From Methanoculleus sp. UBA374 (lineage in GTDB: Archaea; Halobacteriota; Methanomicrobia; Methanomicrobiales; Methanoculleaceae): a DNA stretch of 17,646 nucleotides. Below are positions 1 through 7,195 of the stretch, piece after piece. Both the position numbers and the translations under genes were made by a program. The first letter of the stretch is position 1, and each line of letters opens with the position of its first letter. Where the stretch lies: positions 1-17,646 of the forward strand of contig DAYL01000031.1 in assembly GCA_002508705.1 (NCBI GenBank), in the 5' to 3' direction. The notes beneath the pieces were generated by a model. The model was not told where the DNA came from, made no database searches, and saw only the letters and a list, made by a program, of their open reading frames with translations.

Positions 1-347
1 AGTTCCGCGATCCGGTCTTTGCGCTCTTTCGCGTTCATCCCGTAGAACCGGGCGAAGTAGTCCAGGTTCTGTTCGCCGGTCATGTTCCCGTAGAACCCGA
101 CGTCTTCGGGGAGGTAGCCGATGATCTTCTTTACCTGGAGCGGGTCTTTGGCGACCTCGATCCCGTCGACGAGGCACCGCCCGCCGGTGGGCTCGATCAT
201 GCCGGTGAGCATCAGGATCGTCGTGCTCTTCCCCGCTCCGTTCGGGCCGAGGAAGCCGAAGATCTCGCCTTCCCCGACCTCGAGGTTCAGGCCGTCGACG
301 GCCGTCTTCCCGTTGTATACCTTCGTGAGATTCTCTGTTTTTATCAT
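1..347 (-). CDS. ABC transporter ATP-binding protein, N-terminal part (gene runs off the left edge)
   Basis: About 115 N-terminal residues of an ABC ATPase that would power export or another ABC-2-type transport step at the membrane. It begins MIKTENLTKVYNGKTAV. The Walker A motif GPNGAGKST lies near residues 37-45, and the Q-loop region reads IGYLPEDVGFYGN, with Glu after LP as is common in the NatA/CcmA-like ABC-2 group. The segment after it (GEQNLDYFARFYGM) is also typical of that group. The signature motif, Walker B and the C terminus lie outside the window. The ATG at 347 is chosen because it starts the conserved N terminus and is preceded on the minus strand by a GGGGTG-like ribosome site and, 55-60 bp upstream, by a TATA-like element. 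A permease partner would be expected further left. The family is certain; the substrate cannot be told. Confidence 0.93.
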   Translation of the reverse strand, partial: MIKTENLTKVYNGKTAVDGLNLEVGEGEIFGFLGPNGAGKSTTILMLTGMIEPTGGRCLVDGIEVAKDPLQVKKIIGYLPEDVGFYGNMTGEQNLDYFARFYGMNAKERKDRIAE

Positions 348-399
348 TTCACACCCCGCCGGACCAGTATGGCGGCGCTCTACTGCAGACTTTGACATC

Positions 400-414
400 C
401 ACTTATTAACGTTT
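400..414 (-). promoter_or_regulatory. Likely archaeal promoter of the ABC ATPase gene
   Basis: Read on the minus strand the stretch is AAAACGTTAATAAGT: a purine-rich BRE-like part followed by a TATA-like TTAATAA. It lies about 58 bp before the ATG at 347, which predicts a start site near 379 and a leader of about 30 nt that includes the GGGGTG ribosome site. Assigned from sequence pattern only. Confidence 0.5.
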
Positions 415-640
415 TCTGTGACAAACCTCTACATGTCAAGGGGTTCGGCACGATTTCGACCGATATGAATCCGCTGTCCCTCATGAAGGACCGGAATTTC
501 CACCGGAAATCGGCGAACGCACGCGTGCCGGCCTTCGCGCGGCATGATCCTTTGGGATCGGCACGCCTGCCGTAGGCGCTGTTCACTCACATTCAACGCT
601 CTACGCGGAAATATGGGCCGGAATGAGAGATAAAACGATG
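415..640. other. Gene-free stretch rich in inverted repeats
   Basis: The 348-716 gap holds no convincing gene. Several inverted repeats cluster in it: ATTTCC-ACC-GGAAAT at 496-510, the palindrome GCACGCGTGC at 520-529, GATCC-TTTG-GGATC at 546-559, and CGTGCC at 524-529 pairing with GGCACG at 560-565 around that last hairpin. A 68-codon minus-strand reading frame covers 380-586 but resembles no family I know and ignores the promoter of the neighbouring ATPase. It could be a structured RNA, a dispersed genomic repeat or a decayed element; I cannot decide from this window. Confidence 0.4.
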
Positions 641-650
641 GTTGACTACG

Positions 651-674
651 AAAAAAATCGAACCTATTTTTTTT
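651..674 (-). terminator. Likely terminator of the 648-residue surface protein gene
   Basis: A7 at 651-657 and T8 at 667-674 face each other across a 9-nt loop. Read on the minus strand this gives an A-run, a short loop and a run of Ts, 40-65 bp after the stop at 717. An additional short T run on the minus strand lies at 701-705. Archaeal termination mainly needs T-runs, so this is a plausible end point. Confidence 0.5.
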
Positions 675-716
675 AGTGAAGGACGATATGACGGCCCGTA
701 GAAAAAGAGTAGGGTG

Positions 717-2663
717 TTACTTCTTCCTGATGAAGAAGTATCCGACGCCTGCGATGAGGACGACGGCAACGATGCCGATGAGGATCATCGCCACGGGCAG
801 CCCTTCAGCGGGGGGCTCTTCAGCGGGCGATGTCGTCGGCGGCGGAGCCGTGGTCGCCGTTTCGGTCGGTGTTGCCGTCTGCACCGGTTCGGTGAAGAGC
901 GCGTAGGTGCTGAAGTGCGTTATCGTGGCCTGCACGGTCCTCGTGTCCGGATTGATGGTCGTCGTGATGTCCTCCCAGACGCCGGTCTCCGTGTTGTACC
1001 ACTTCACCGTAAGGTGCCTGTCGGTGAGGTCGAGGGTGTTCCAGACCTCCTCGGGGATCTGCAGGGTCAGGGTGATCGACGGGTCGAAGGTGGCGCCGTC
1101 GGGCTGGACCCGGTAGGCGTAGCCGGCGAACTGGAAGAGTGATCCGGTCGGGACCTCCGGGATTGCGTCGCCCGAGAGGGTGTCCAGGGTGATCTCGGTG
1201 AGCGGGTTGCCGTTTGCATCGAGCGCTTTCACGCCGGTCGGAACGGACAGGGAGGCTACCTGGTCTGCGGCGTTGATCACGCTGGACCGAAGGACGATAC
1301 CGTTGCTGTCGGTGTTCAGGCTACCCTTCCCCTCGGAGACGATCGGAGGGATGACGGAACTGCCGCCGCTGCCACCGCTGCTGCCGTAGCGGTGGGTGGG
1401 CGTCGGGGTCGGTGCGACTGCAAAGATGCAGACATCCGTCTGGTTAACGGCAACGACCCTGTCGCCGTCCATGCCCATGGCGTAGAGGGAATAGGTGCCG
1501 GGGTTGAGTGTCTTGAGGGTCTCTGCCGCAACCGTCACCGAGGACGCGTTTGCATACCCGGAGCAGCCGTAACCTTCGGCGATGACGAACCCGGAGCCGC
1601 GACTGACGTTAACCGGGGTGTCACCCACTGTCAGGGTGTAGGAGACCGGGCTCGCCTCGCCGGCGATCGTCTTTAGGATGGAGATCAGATCGGCCGCCGA
1701 GGTCGGGATCGGCTGCCTTGCAAGTTCCGAGGTGTCGACCGTCATCGAGAGGCCGTATCTCGTGCCGTCCTCTTTGACCAGGGCGTAAACGGTCCGATCG
1801 ACGGACCCGCTGAAGGAGACGGTTACATTCTGGTTCTGGTCCTGATAGTAGGGGTCGCCTCCCGACCAGGCGGCGGGGGTGTTGCCGTCGAGGATGAGGA
1901 CCGGCATGGCGGCGAGGACGTGCATCGTGTTGATGCCGTCGTACTTCACCGCCGTGAGGAGATACTCGCCCGCCGTGGGCCTCGTGAAGGGCCTGGCGTC
2001 CATCATGTTCCGCGCCAGGTCCTTGTTCGCAACGAAGCGTGTGAGGTCGACCTCGTTATGGATCAGTGTGTAGGTCAGGTTGTTCGCATCGTAGTCCTTC
2101 GAGTCAATGGCGCCGTAGGCCGTGATGCCCGTCTGGTTGAGGTAGATGATGGCATCGTTCGTGAAGAGGTAGCCCTCTTTCGACGCGGCCCTGAAGAGAT
2201 CGGTGAAGTTGGCACCTTCAGTTAGGTTCTCCGGGACCTTGAGCAGGAGGACGTTGCCGCGCTGGCCCGGGACCTCCACGGTGAAACTCGGGAGCGTCTC
2301 TTTGGTGTAGACGTAATAATAGCACGGGAGGGTGGGCCCGTCGATGGTCGTGGTCTCCGCCACGGTCACATACACGCCGTGGTAGGGACCGCTCGCCGGG
2401 TCGAACGTCCGGACGATCTCTCCCAGCAACGGGTACTCGAACGTCTCAAGGTCGCCAGTTTCGGTGCTCTCGAGGGTCACCCGGGTCTTGCTGACATCCA
2501 GGGGGTCGAGGGCATCGACGGTTGTAATGGAGAGATTCTTGTACTCTCTGGTATCGTTCGTCGTCACGGTGATGTAAGAACCCCCCGAGGCAGCCACCGC
2601 CATAGGGAGGAGAAGAAGGGCGACGATGATACCAAAGATTAATATTCGCCTTCTTTGAATCAT
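717..2663 (-). CDS. Secreted, membrane-anchored surface protein (648 aa)
   Basis: Probable cell-surface protein of unknown function. A positively charged start and hydrophobic core at residues 1-25 (ending AVAA) form a signal peptide. The large exterior part carries many N-glycosylation sequons (NDT, NLS, NLT, NFT, NQT, NVT, NVS, NAS). A Pro/Thr and Gly/Ser linker at about 417-440 (TPTPTH, GSSGGSGGSS) separates the N-terminal half from a C-terminal beta-type domain at about 500-592 containing AYRVQPDGATFDPSITLTL and ending ITHFSTYALF. A Thr/Pro stalk (594-620) then leads to a membrane anchor (621-644) closed by RKK. The same C-terminal domain occurs in the divergent gene at 2750. This architecture is typical of methanogen surface proteins; the N-terminal part may be one of the Methanomicrobiales-specific DUF families, which I cannot name with confidence. 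The start at 2663 fits the signal peptide, though its ribosome site is weak. Confidence 0.88.
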   Translation of the reverse strand: MIQRRRILIFGIIVALLLLPMAVAASGGSYITVTTNDTREYKNLSITTVDALDPLDVSKTRVTLESTETGDLETFEYPLLGEIVRTFDPASGPYHGVYVTVAETTTIDGPTLPCYYYVYTKETLPSFTVEVPGQRGNVLLLKVPENLTEGANFTDLFRAASKEGYLFTNDAIIYLNQTGITAYGAIDSKDYDANNLTYTLIHNEVDLTRFVANKDLARNMMDARPFTRPTAGEYLLTAVKYDGINTMHVLAAMPVLILDGNTPAAWSGGDPYYQDQNQNVTVSFSGSVDRTVYALVKEDGTRYGLSMTVDTSELARQPIPTSAADLISILKTIAGEASPVSYTLTVGDTPVNVSRGSGFVIAEGYGCSGYANASSVTVAAETLKTLNPGTYSLYAMGMDGDRVVAVNQTDVCIFAVAPTPTPTHRYGSSGGSGGSSVIPPIVSEGKGSLNTDSNGIVLRSSVINAADQVASLSVPTGVKALDANGNPLTEITLDTLSGDAIPEVPTGSLFQFAGYAYRVQPDGATFDPSITLTLQIPEEVWNTLDLTDRHLTVKWYNTETGVWEDITTTINPDTRTVQATITHFSTYALFTEPVQTATPTETATTAPPPTTSPAEEPPAEGLPVAMILIGIVAVVLIAGVGYFFIRKK

Positions 2664-2749
2664 GGGTGGGTGTATATCCTGCTATATCATAATCCTTTTT
2701 ATTTTGAACGGTCATCTATACATACGTTGAATCGATAAGGAGATCTCTC
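2664..2749. promoter_or_regulatory. Divergent promoter region between two surface protein genes
   Basis: Only 86 bp separate the two start codons. An A/T tract at 2694-2706 (CTTTTTATTTTGA on the plus strand, AAAATAAAAAG on the minus strand) can serve as TATA box in either direction, predicting start sites near 2726 (plus) and near 2674 (minus, leader of about 10 nt). A second A/T element, CTATATCATAAT, lies at 2679-2690. The plus gene has a good ribosome site, AAGGAG, at 2737-2742; the minus gene has none that is convincing. The spacing means the two genes probably compete for, or share, regulation. Confidence 0.5.
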
Positions 2750-3925
2750 ATGTTTAAACTCATCACATGCCTCTTCCTCCTCGTTCTGCTGATCCCGACC
2801 GCGACGGCGGCGACGGTCACCATCTCCCCTGCTGCTATCGACCCCGGAGACACCGTCACCGTGAACGTGCAGGGGATTCCCGACGGTGCCGCGTTTTCGC
2901 TCGGAATACGCGGGGAGTTCGACGCGAATTCCGATGACCGGTTCAGTTTTACGGCACGAAACCTCGTCCTGCCCTTCTCCCTCGGCTCGGGGGAAGTGAG
3001 CGCGTATACCCGCGGCACGGCCTGGACCGGGCTCTCGGTGCAGATGCCGGACGGGGCCTCTGCAAGCCTGAGCAGCAACGCCGATGCGAACGGTGAATTC
3101 CGGACCACCCAGTCCTACAACATCTCCAGAGGGACCTACGAGGCCATCACCCTGGACGGAAAGGCCGCAGCCGGGAGCATCGTCACCGAACTGACGATGA
3201 TGGGCACGAAGAAGGGGCCGGCCGACGGCACGATCTCCTTTTCCGTCGACGGCATCACGGACGGTACCGCGACGGTGACCGTCTATATCGACGGGGCGGA
3301 GGCCCTCTCCCGGGTGATCACCATCGGGTCTCCCTCCTCGCCGGGTGCCGACGACACCCCATCGAGCGGCAGTACCGGCAGCAGCGGGTCGCCCTCGGGC
3401 TCCCCATCCACCGATCCTGTAGCGACCGAACCCGGGTCCGTGACGGAGACATCGGCCGACGGAAAGGCCTCCCTCGCCGGGGCCGACCTATCGGGTGCCG
3501 GTCTCCTCGCCCTCGCCGCGCAGGGCACCGCCCCCGCCGGATGGTCGCTCTCCGGGAAGGCCTATGCCGTGACCCCCGAGGGCCAGGAGTTCGACCCCGC
3601 CGTGGTCCTCTCCTTCCGTCTCCCGTCGGCCGACGCGCGGGGGACCCTCGCCAGGTACGAGAACGGCGTCTGGACCCTGACCCCGTCGAAGATCGAGGGT
3701 GACCGGATCACGACCATGGTCTCCCGGGCGGGGACCTATACCCTCCTCGTCGCCGCATCGGCTGCCGAAACGACGACGATGCCAACGACGACGGTGACAG
3801 TGGCGACGACGACCGCAGCCACGACCGCTCCCGTGGCGACGACGCCTGCCGCCGCGCCGATCACTCCCCTCCTCCCGATCCTTGCTCTCGCAACAGTGAT
3901 CCTTGGGTGGAGGAGAAGAACCTGA
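2750..3925 (+). CDS. Secreted surface protein with C-terminal anchor (391 aa)
   Basis: Probable exported surface protein of unknown function. Residues 1-20 form a signal peptide ending PTATA. The mature part starts with a beta-rich domain (21-195: VTISPAAIDPGDTVTVNV onward, then TISFSVDGITDGTATVTVYIDG near 161-182). A Ser/Gly/Pro linker (193-235) follows, then a second domain (about 260-335) with AYAVTPEGQEFDPAVVLSF that matches the C-terminal domain of the divergent 648-residue protein. A Thr/Ala stalk (340-366) ends in a hydrophobic segment (372-387) closed by WRRRT. That tail has the layout of a sorting signal or membrane anchor but lacks the PGF motif of archaeosortase substrates. The start is set by the signal peptide and the AAGGAG site upstream. 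The downstream DUF1616 gene overlaps or closely follows, so the two are probably co-transcribed. Confidence 0.87.
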   Translation: MFKLITCLFLLVLLIPTATAATVTISPAAIDPGDTVTVNVQGIPDGAAFSLGIRGEFDANSDDRFSFTARNLVLPFSLGSGEVSAYTRGTAWTGLSVQMPDGASASLSSNADANGEFRTTQSYNISRGTYEAITLDGKAAAGSIVTELTMMGTKKGPADGTISFSVDGITDGTATVTVYIDGAEALSRVITIGSPSSPGADDTPSSGSTGSSGSPSGSPSTDPVATEPGSVTETSADGKASLAGADLSGAGLLALAAQGTAPAGWSLSGKAYAVTPEGQEFDPAVVLSFRLPSADARGTLARYENGVWTLTPSKIEGDRITTMVSRAGTYTLLVAASAAETTTMPTTTVTVATTTAATTAPVATTPAAAPITPLLPILALATVILGWRRRT

Positions 3926-4911
3926 CAGACCGCTTCATGGGCCCAGAGGACCGAAAGCCCCTGATCCTGGAGGCCGCCGGAGACATTCCCGGCGACCTCA
4001 TCGCGGTTGCCGCCGCGACGGCGGCGACCCTCTTCTGCGTTTATGTTCCGATGCTGAACGAGAGTTTTCTCCAGGCCCTCTTCGGCCTGGCGATGGTCCT
4101 CTTCATCCCCGGCTACGCCCTGATCGCCGCGCTCTTCCCGGCAAAAGAGGACCTTGACGGGATCGAGCGGGTCGCCCTCTCGTTCGGGCTCTCGATCGCC
4201 GTCTCCCCCCTCATCGGGCTTGCCCTGAACTACACTCCCTGGGGAATCCGGCTCGACCCTATCCTTGCCTCGCTTGCCCTCTTCACCCTCGCAATGATCG
4301 GGATCGCCTGGTACCGGCGCCTCCTCCTCCCGCCCGCCGACCGCTTCGTCGTTCCGGCGCGGGAGATGCTTGAAGCGGCCCGTCTGGAACTCTTCAACCC
4401 CGGCGACTCCCGGCTCGACCGGGCGCTCTCCGTCGTCCTTGTGATCTCGATCGTCGCGGCGCTTGCGACGCTTGCTTACGTCATCGCGGTGCCGAAGGAG
4501 GGGGAGCACTTCACCGAGTTCTACATCCTCGGACCGGGGGGGAAGGCCGCGGACTATCCGACCGACTTCCCGGCAGGCTCGACGCAATCGCTGATCGTCG
4601 GCGTCGGGAACCACGAGTACCGCGAGGTCGCCTATACGGTCGAGATCTTCGCCCTCAACCAGACCTTCGACCCCGTGACGAATACGTCGACGGTCCACGC
4701 GGTCGAGCCGCTCGACCGGTTCGTGGTGACGGTCCCCCACAACGAGACCCGGGAGATGACCTGGGAGTTCTCGATCCCCTCGGTCGACTACAACCGGGTT
4801 GAATTCCTGCTCTTCAACGAGACGGTCCCGGACCCTGCGATCACGGGAGAGAACCGGATCGCGGCGAGTTATCGGGACCTTCATCTCTGGGTCCGGGTCC
4901 GGCCGACCTGA
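3907..4911 (+). CDS. DUF1616 family membrane protein
   Basis: Membrane protein of the archaeal DUF1616 family, function unknown. Hydrophobic helices lie at about 28-50, 55-78 (FGLAMVLFIPGYALIAALF, a hallmark stretch), 88-108 and 112-134, followed by a cytoplasmic-type segment and a further helix near 176-196. The C-terminal domain (about 200-334) is soluble and probably exterior, rich in beta strands, with VGVGNHEYREVAYTVEI typical of the family and glycosylation sequons NQT, NTS and NET. Two starts are possible: GTG at 3907, overlapping the upstream gene by 19 bp, or ATG at 3937, which would lose ten non-conserved residues and lie 11 bp past the upstream stop. DUF1616 proteins often occur near surface protein or envelope genes. 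Its 3' end overlaps the convergent gene at 4841 by 71 bp. Confidence 0.9.
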   Translation: MEEKNLTDRFMGPEDRKPLILEAAGDIPGDLIAVAAATAATLFCVYVPMLNESFLQALFGLAMVLFIPGYALIAALFPAKEDLDGIERVALSFGLSIAVSPLIGLALNYTPWGIRLDPILASLALFTLAMIGIAWYRRLLLPPADRFVVPAREMLEAARLELFNPGDSRLDRALSVVLVISIVAALATLAYVIAVPKEGEHFTEFYILGPGGKAADYPTDFPAGSTQSLIVGVGNHEYREVAYTVEIFALNQTFDPVTNTSTVHAVEPLDRFVVTVPHNETREMTWEFSIPSVDYNRVEFLLFNETVPDPAITGENRIAASYRDLHLWVRVRPT

Positions 4912-5653
4912 GGATAACCCGGAGGACCCCGCGTTTTTCGTCGACGGCGACGTGCTCGATCCTCGTGGGGGCTCCGGTTCCGAGGGCGGCGACCGCCGCA
5001 AGCAGGCTGCAGATCGGGCAGCCCACCATGGTGCAGCACTTCGGAGAAGCCGCCCGAACCTCCCGGCAGCCGGGGAGGAGGCGGTAACCGCGGAGGGTGA
5101 CGACGATATTTTCGCCGTCCCACGCGGCTTGTGTCTTTTCGGCGACCTCGAGGAGGTCGTCGCAGACCTCGGATATGCACGCGAGAAGGGCTTCGTCCTC
5201 CGCCGGGACTTCAAGGGCATGCTTCTTCTTGAGGGTTGCGAGAAGCGGAGTACATGCAGGAACGATCCGGACGGCGCACCCGCCTTCCGTGGTGATAAAA
5301 GAATAGTCGTCGCCGGTCGTCGCAGGAAGGGTGTCGGCGACCGGGATCACCTCGACGATGGTCCCGTTCGCCTCCGGAACGAACCAGGCGTCGCCCTGGA
5401 CCCCCAGGTCCGCGCAGAGGGTGGCGGTGGTGACGGTCCCCTGCACCGGGAGGAGGGCGGCGAGCCCGGGGTCGAGGGGTTCGCCTTTGTGGAGCGTGAG
5501 GAGAAAGACGCCGGCGAAGAAGCACCCGGCACCCGCGAGGACAAGGGTCGCGGTGGTGATGTCGCCCCGGCCGGTGGCGGCCGCGAGGACGAGGAGGCCC
5601 GCCGCCGCGAGGATGAGGAGGAAGGCACCCTGGTAGGGGCTGTTTACGTTCAT
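4841..5653 (-). CDS. Cys-rich membrane protein, last gene of the MoxR operon (270 aa)
   Basis: Not recognised with certainty. Two hydrophobic helices (about 10-27 and 33-54) precede a soluble domain with ten or more cysteines. Near the C-terminal third a cluster reads KCCTMVGCPICSLLAAVAA, i.e. CC-x4-C-x2-C followed by a hydrophobic stretch; this could bind metal or form disulfides. The last roughly 23 residues (after VLRVILRSAG, rich in Pro, Gly and Arg) look disordered and are encoded opposite the end of the DUF1616 gene. The ATG at 5653 overlaps the stop of the preceding gene as ATGA, marking translational coupling. Archaeal MoxR/DUF58 operons commonly end with a lineage-specific membrane protein of this general type, so a role in the same envelope module is inferred from position only. 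Confidence 0.8.
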   Translation of the reverse strand: MNVNSPYQGAFLLILAAAGLLVLAAATGRGDITTATLVLAGAGCFFAGVFLLTLHKGEPLDPGLAALLPVQGTVTTATLCADLGVQGDAWFVPEANGTIVEVIPVADTLPATTGDDYSFITTEGGCAVRIVPACTPLLATLKKKHALEVPAEDEALLACISEVCDDLLEVAEKTQAAWDGENIVVTLRGYRLLPGCREVRAASPKCCTMVGCPICSLLAAVAALGTGAPTRIEHVAVDEKRGVLRVILRSAGPGPRDEGPDNSPRSGSLP

Positions 5654-5946
5654 GCCTCTCCTCCTGCCGCCCACCGGGCAAGCCGGTAATCCCGGAGGGT
5701 GAGGGCGACGTAGCCGCAACCGAGGGCGGCTGCAAGGCCGACGAGGGGGAGGAAAACGGTGCCGCTCGCCGCGATGACCGCGGCGAAGAGGACTGCGGCG
5801 ACGGTGAAAACCGGGAGACCCCGCAGGTCGCCGAGGAACGCGGCAAGAACGATTACCTGAAGGACGAGCGCCGCCACGAGATCGCCCGCGGCGACGACCA
5901 GGACTTCGCCGGCAGAGAGCAGGAGGAACCGGCGGTCGGCCGCCAT
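5650..5946 (-). CDS. Small membrane protein in the MoxR operon (98 aa)
   Basis: Three hydrophobic segments are visible: about 10-38 (VLVVAAGDLVAALVLQVIVL), 44-62 and 65-82 (VFLPLVGLAAALGCGYVAL), ending in a short basic-acidic tail. No known family is recognised. The start overlaps the DUF58 stop as TGATG and the stop overlaps the next start as ATGA, so translation is probably coupled on both sides. Position between DUF58 and the Cys-rich protein suggests a structural or accessory membrane subunit of the module; no function can be read from the sequence. Confidence 0.78.
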   Translation of the reverse strand: MAADRRFLLLSAGEVLVVAAGDLVAALVLQVIVLAAFLGDLRGLPVFTVAAVLFAAVIAASGTVFLPLVGLAAALGCGYVALTLRDYRLARWAAGGEA

Positions 5947-7193
5947 CAGAGCACCTCCACGGCATCGACCCCGGGAAGGGCGCCGGCACCGGCGGGCGCC
6001 CTGAGGACAACACGCATCCCGAGGCCCTTCGCCTCATAGACGAGCTGGACGAGGTGGCTCCTGTCGCCCGCCGGGAGGAGAGAGTAGAGGTGGACCTCCG
6101 ATGCATCCGTCCGACCGAGCGCCGCTCGCACCGCCGCCGCGAAGGGTGCCGGGCTCTCTGCCGCAAACGCACGGAGAACGCCGCCGAGCCTCTCCCGGAA
6201 AACCGCCTCCCTCTCGCTGGACCCTATTCCAGGCAGTCGGGCCCGGGCCGCGAGGAAGACCGGTCCCGGTGCCCGATAGAGGGGAGCGCGGGGCTCGGCG
6301 GGGAGAAGTCCGCCGAGAGTCGCGAGCGCCTCCCGAATATCCTGAGTCAGGGGGAGGAACCGGACGATCTCGGGGCCGGCGACGACCAGGAGAGAACAGC
6401 CGCCGCACGAGCCGATCGTCCCTTCAACCGCGCTGTAGACGGCCATCGAGAACCGGGCGAAGACCTCCGGGTCCCCGTCGGCCCGGGTCGGAAGGTCGAC
6501 GGCGATAAGAGGCGCGCCGCCCTCAAGCCCGGCAAGCTGCCGCACGTAGTAGGTGTTATGCCTGGCCGTGACCTTCCAGTCGATCAGGCCGGGGTCGTCG
6601 CCTGAGCGGTAGGGCCGGAACCCGCGGATGCCCTGACCGGCAAGCGCGGTTTTTCGGTCGACTTCGGTGTCCCCCGCCCCGGCCCCCGTTCCTCCTCCGG
6701 CCGCAACGGTCCCTGCAGGAAAGACCCGGAGGTGCGGAGCGTCGAATCCGCGACAGACGAGGTCCCGGGAGAAGAAGGCGTCGCTTGCCTCGATAACGAC
6801 CCCGCAAAACGCCGTCTTGCCGGGAGCCATAAGCCGGACGGTGTAGGTTGCGGTCCTGCCCGGGTCGCAACGAGCGCCCTCGCCGACCGCGACCGCCGGC
6901 GGGAGGTCGCGTATCCGGACGACCATTCCCGGCGGGGCGGCAATCTCGGCCCGCACCCGGACGGTCGCCGCCGCACCCTGCCGGAGAATCGTCCGGTCGA
7001 CCTCACGCTCGACGGTAAGAGAAGAGGCCGCAGCCAGGAGATCGCGCTCGAACCGCCAGCCCCGCCAGAGGAGGAAGAGGGCAAGGGAACCGGCGGCGAG
7101 GGCCGCGGCCGGGCTCGTGAGGAGAAGCGCCGTGACGGTGAGAGCGAGGGCGAGGGCCGCGACCCCCTCGCTCGTCCGGGTCGGCCGGATCAT
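5946..7193 (-). CDS. DUF58 domain protein
   Basis: Membrane-anchored DUF58 protein, usual partner of MoxR ATPases; its biochemical role is unproven, but the pair is linked to envelope functions and complex assembly. Two hydrophobic helices near the N terminus (about 11-28 and 30-43) are followed by a beta-rich segment (60-160). The DUF58 signature is clear at 188-220: GIRGFRPYRSGDDPGLIDWK, then HNTYYVRQL. The C-terminal part has the alternating strands and helices expected of a von Willebrand A-like fold (PLIAVDLPT, SLLVVAG). A Gly/Ala loop (165-174) interrupts the domain before the signature. It begins 2 bp after the MoxR stop and its stop overlaps the next start by one base. Family assignment is secure. 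Confidence 0.95.
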   Translation of the reverse strand: MIRPTRTSEGVAALALALTVTALLLTSPAAALAAGSLALFLLWRGWRFERDLLAAASSLTVEREVDRTILRQGAAATVRVRAEIAAPPGMVVRIRDLPPAVAVGEGARCDPGRTATYTVRLMAPGKTAFCGVVIEASDAFFSRDLVCRGFDAPHLRVFPAGTVAAGGGTGAGAGDTEVDRKTALAGQGIRGFRPYRSGDDPGLIDWKVTARHNTYYVRQLAGLEGGAPLIAVDLPTRADGDPEVFARFSMAVYSAVEGTIGSCGGCSLLVVAGPEIVRFLPLTQDIREALATLGGLLPAEPRAPLYRAPGPVFLAARARLPGIGSSEREAVFRERLGGVLRAFAAESPAPFAAAVRAALGRTDASEVHLYSLLPAGDRSHLVQLVYEAKGLGMRVVLRAPAGAGALPGVDAVEVL

Positions 7194-7195
7194 CC

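Noticed and set aside
3736..5220. 494-codon minus-strand reading frame opposite the surface protein and DUF1616 genes
   Set aside because: Very rich in Arg, Asp and Glu with no domain or hydrophobic pattern; the opposite strand encodes clear families. It is an antisense shadow of GC-rich coding DNA.
4799..5689. 296-codon plus-strand reading frame opposite the Cys-rich membrane protein
   Set aside because: Composition dominated by Arg, Gly and Glu; the minus strand has coupled starts and membrane helices, so that strand is the coding one.
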